Assembly (NCBI GenBank): GCA_046349255.1
Contig: JAXMCR010000004.1
Location: forward strand, 62,001 to 126,000
Length of the DNA: 64,000 nucleotides
Reading direction: 5' to 3'
From: DAIODI01 sp046349255
Lineage (GTDB): Bacteria; Pseudomonadota; Alphaproteobacteria; Rhizobiales; Aestuariivirgaceae
The position numbers and the translations under genes are program-made. Of this stretch, positions 63,566 through 64,000 are shown in pieces. The notes below the pieces were generated by a model. The model saw nothing but the letters and a program-made list of their open reading frames with translations, was not told the origin of the DNA and did no database searches. Each line of letters starts with the position of its first letter. The stretch's first letter is position 1.

Positions 63566-64000
63566 ATGACGCTCCACAACACCACGCGAACCCTGCTTGC
63601 GGCGACGATGCTCGCGGGCGTGGGCCTGGCCTCGGCCGGATCGGCTCTCGCAGCGGACCTGCTGCCGCCGCCTGTTCCTTCCGGCGGCGGCTACGGGGGT
63701 GGCATGTCCTGCCTCTACACCCGCGTGGACGGCGGCGCATCGTTCAACTCCGGCCTCGATTGGGTGCGGATCGAAGGCACGCCGGCGGCTGGCGATGGGT
63801 TCGGGCCGGCTCTCGATGCACAGGGGGCAAACAACCCCAAGCTTTCCTCCACGGGCCTCGTGCAAGGCGGTATCGGCTGCCAGGTCAACGACCTGCTGCG
63901 CGTCGAAGCCGTCGGCGGATACATGTTCAAGCGCAGCCTCACCGACGACGATGGCACGCTGAGCGCAGACGTCGACAGCTACCTCATGCTGTTCAACGCT
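63566..64000 (+). CDS. Outer-membrane beta-barrel protein, 3' end outside window
   Basis: The first 145 residues are visible. A Sec signal peptide of 30 residues ends in SALA-A (mature end near ADLLPPPVPSGGG), then a Gly-rich start and alternating strands such as LYTRVDGGASFNS and VQGGIGCQVNDLLRVEAVGGY. This looks like the small OMP/porin-like barrels of rhizobia (Omp25/31 type), by layout only. Two Cys residues (in MSCLY and GCQV) could form a disulfide. A GGGAGA site precedes the ATG. Confidence 0.8.
   Translation, partial: MTLHNTTRTLLAATMLAGVGLASAGSALAADLLPPPVPSGGGYGGGMSCLYTRVDGGASFNSGLDWVRIEGTPAAGDGFGPALDAQGANNPKLSSTGLVQGGIGCQVNDLLRVEAVGGYMFKRSLTDDDGTLSADVDSYLMLFNA

Overview
The window is about 64 kb of GC-rich chromosome (one hand-counted line, 50701-50760, is 68% G+C). 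The gene set points to an alphaproteobacterium of the Hyphomicrobiales (Rhizobiales). The markers are split-alpha NAD(P) transhydrogenase (pntAA/pntAB/pntB), the cell-cycle proteins TrcR (DUF1013) and RcdA (DUF1465), DUF1192 and DUF4164 proteins, OpgC, a bacterial aa3-type oxidase subunit IV, a zapA-6S RNA-ygfA neighbourhood, and CtrA-type boxes. The genus cannot be fixed from the sequence. No transposase, integrase, rRNA, tRNA or CRISPR array is visible.

Layout: 1-8.8 kb holds a sigma-54 response regulator (cut by the left edge), a PepF/DUF3445/ABC1-kinase operon and the transhydrogenase operon, closed by a 470-base cluster of palindromic repeats. 9.3-16.4 kb is a catabolic-looking locus: an amidase/SDR/tandem Lin0512 operon diverges from acoXABC, an acetoin-dehydrogenase-type operon. 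16.6-25 kb holds rpsU, purEK, two small YdcH proteins, a TetR-controlled EmrAB-type pump and an acyl-CoA synthetase. 25-32.7 kb holds opgC, prpE, two short-chain dehydrogenases, trcR, a quinone oxidoreductase, a likely small RNA and rcdA. 32.7-44 kb holds rpmE, an ABC exporter, a MotA/OmpA-like pair, an inositol-phosphatase gene, a Sel1-repeat protein, a degenerate ThiE-like protein, and the glycolysis/Calvin-type genes fba (class I), pgk and tkt.

44.2-46.9 kb is the most atypical part. A lower-GC, three-gene PIN-domain module sits between zapA and the 6S RNA gene, which are normally close neighbours. 46.9-64 kb is housekeeping: ygfA, a YmdB phosphoesterase, yebC, ruvCAB, ybgC-tolQRAB-pal-cpoB, tilS, ftsH, folP, glmM, and the start of an outer-membrane barrel gene.

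A recurring theme is cell-cycle and envelope control. trcR and rcdA lie within 3 kb of each other. A structured sRNA candidate with a CtrA-type half box lies just upstream of rcdA. CtrA-like boxes also occur before yebC, tolQ, pal and the outer-membrane protein gene. ftsH has a close match to the alphaproteobacterial heat-shock promoter, and the efflux pump has a palindromic operator nested inside its promoter.
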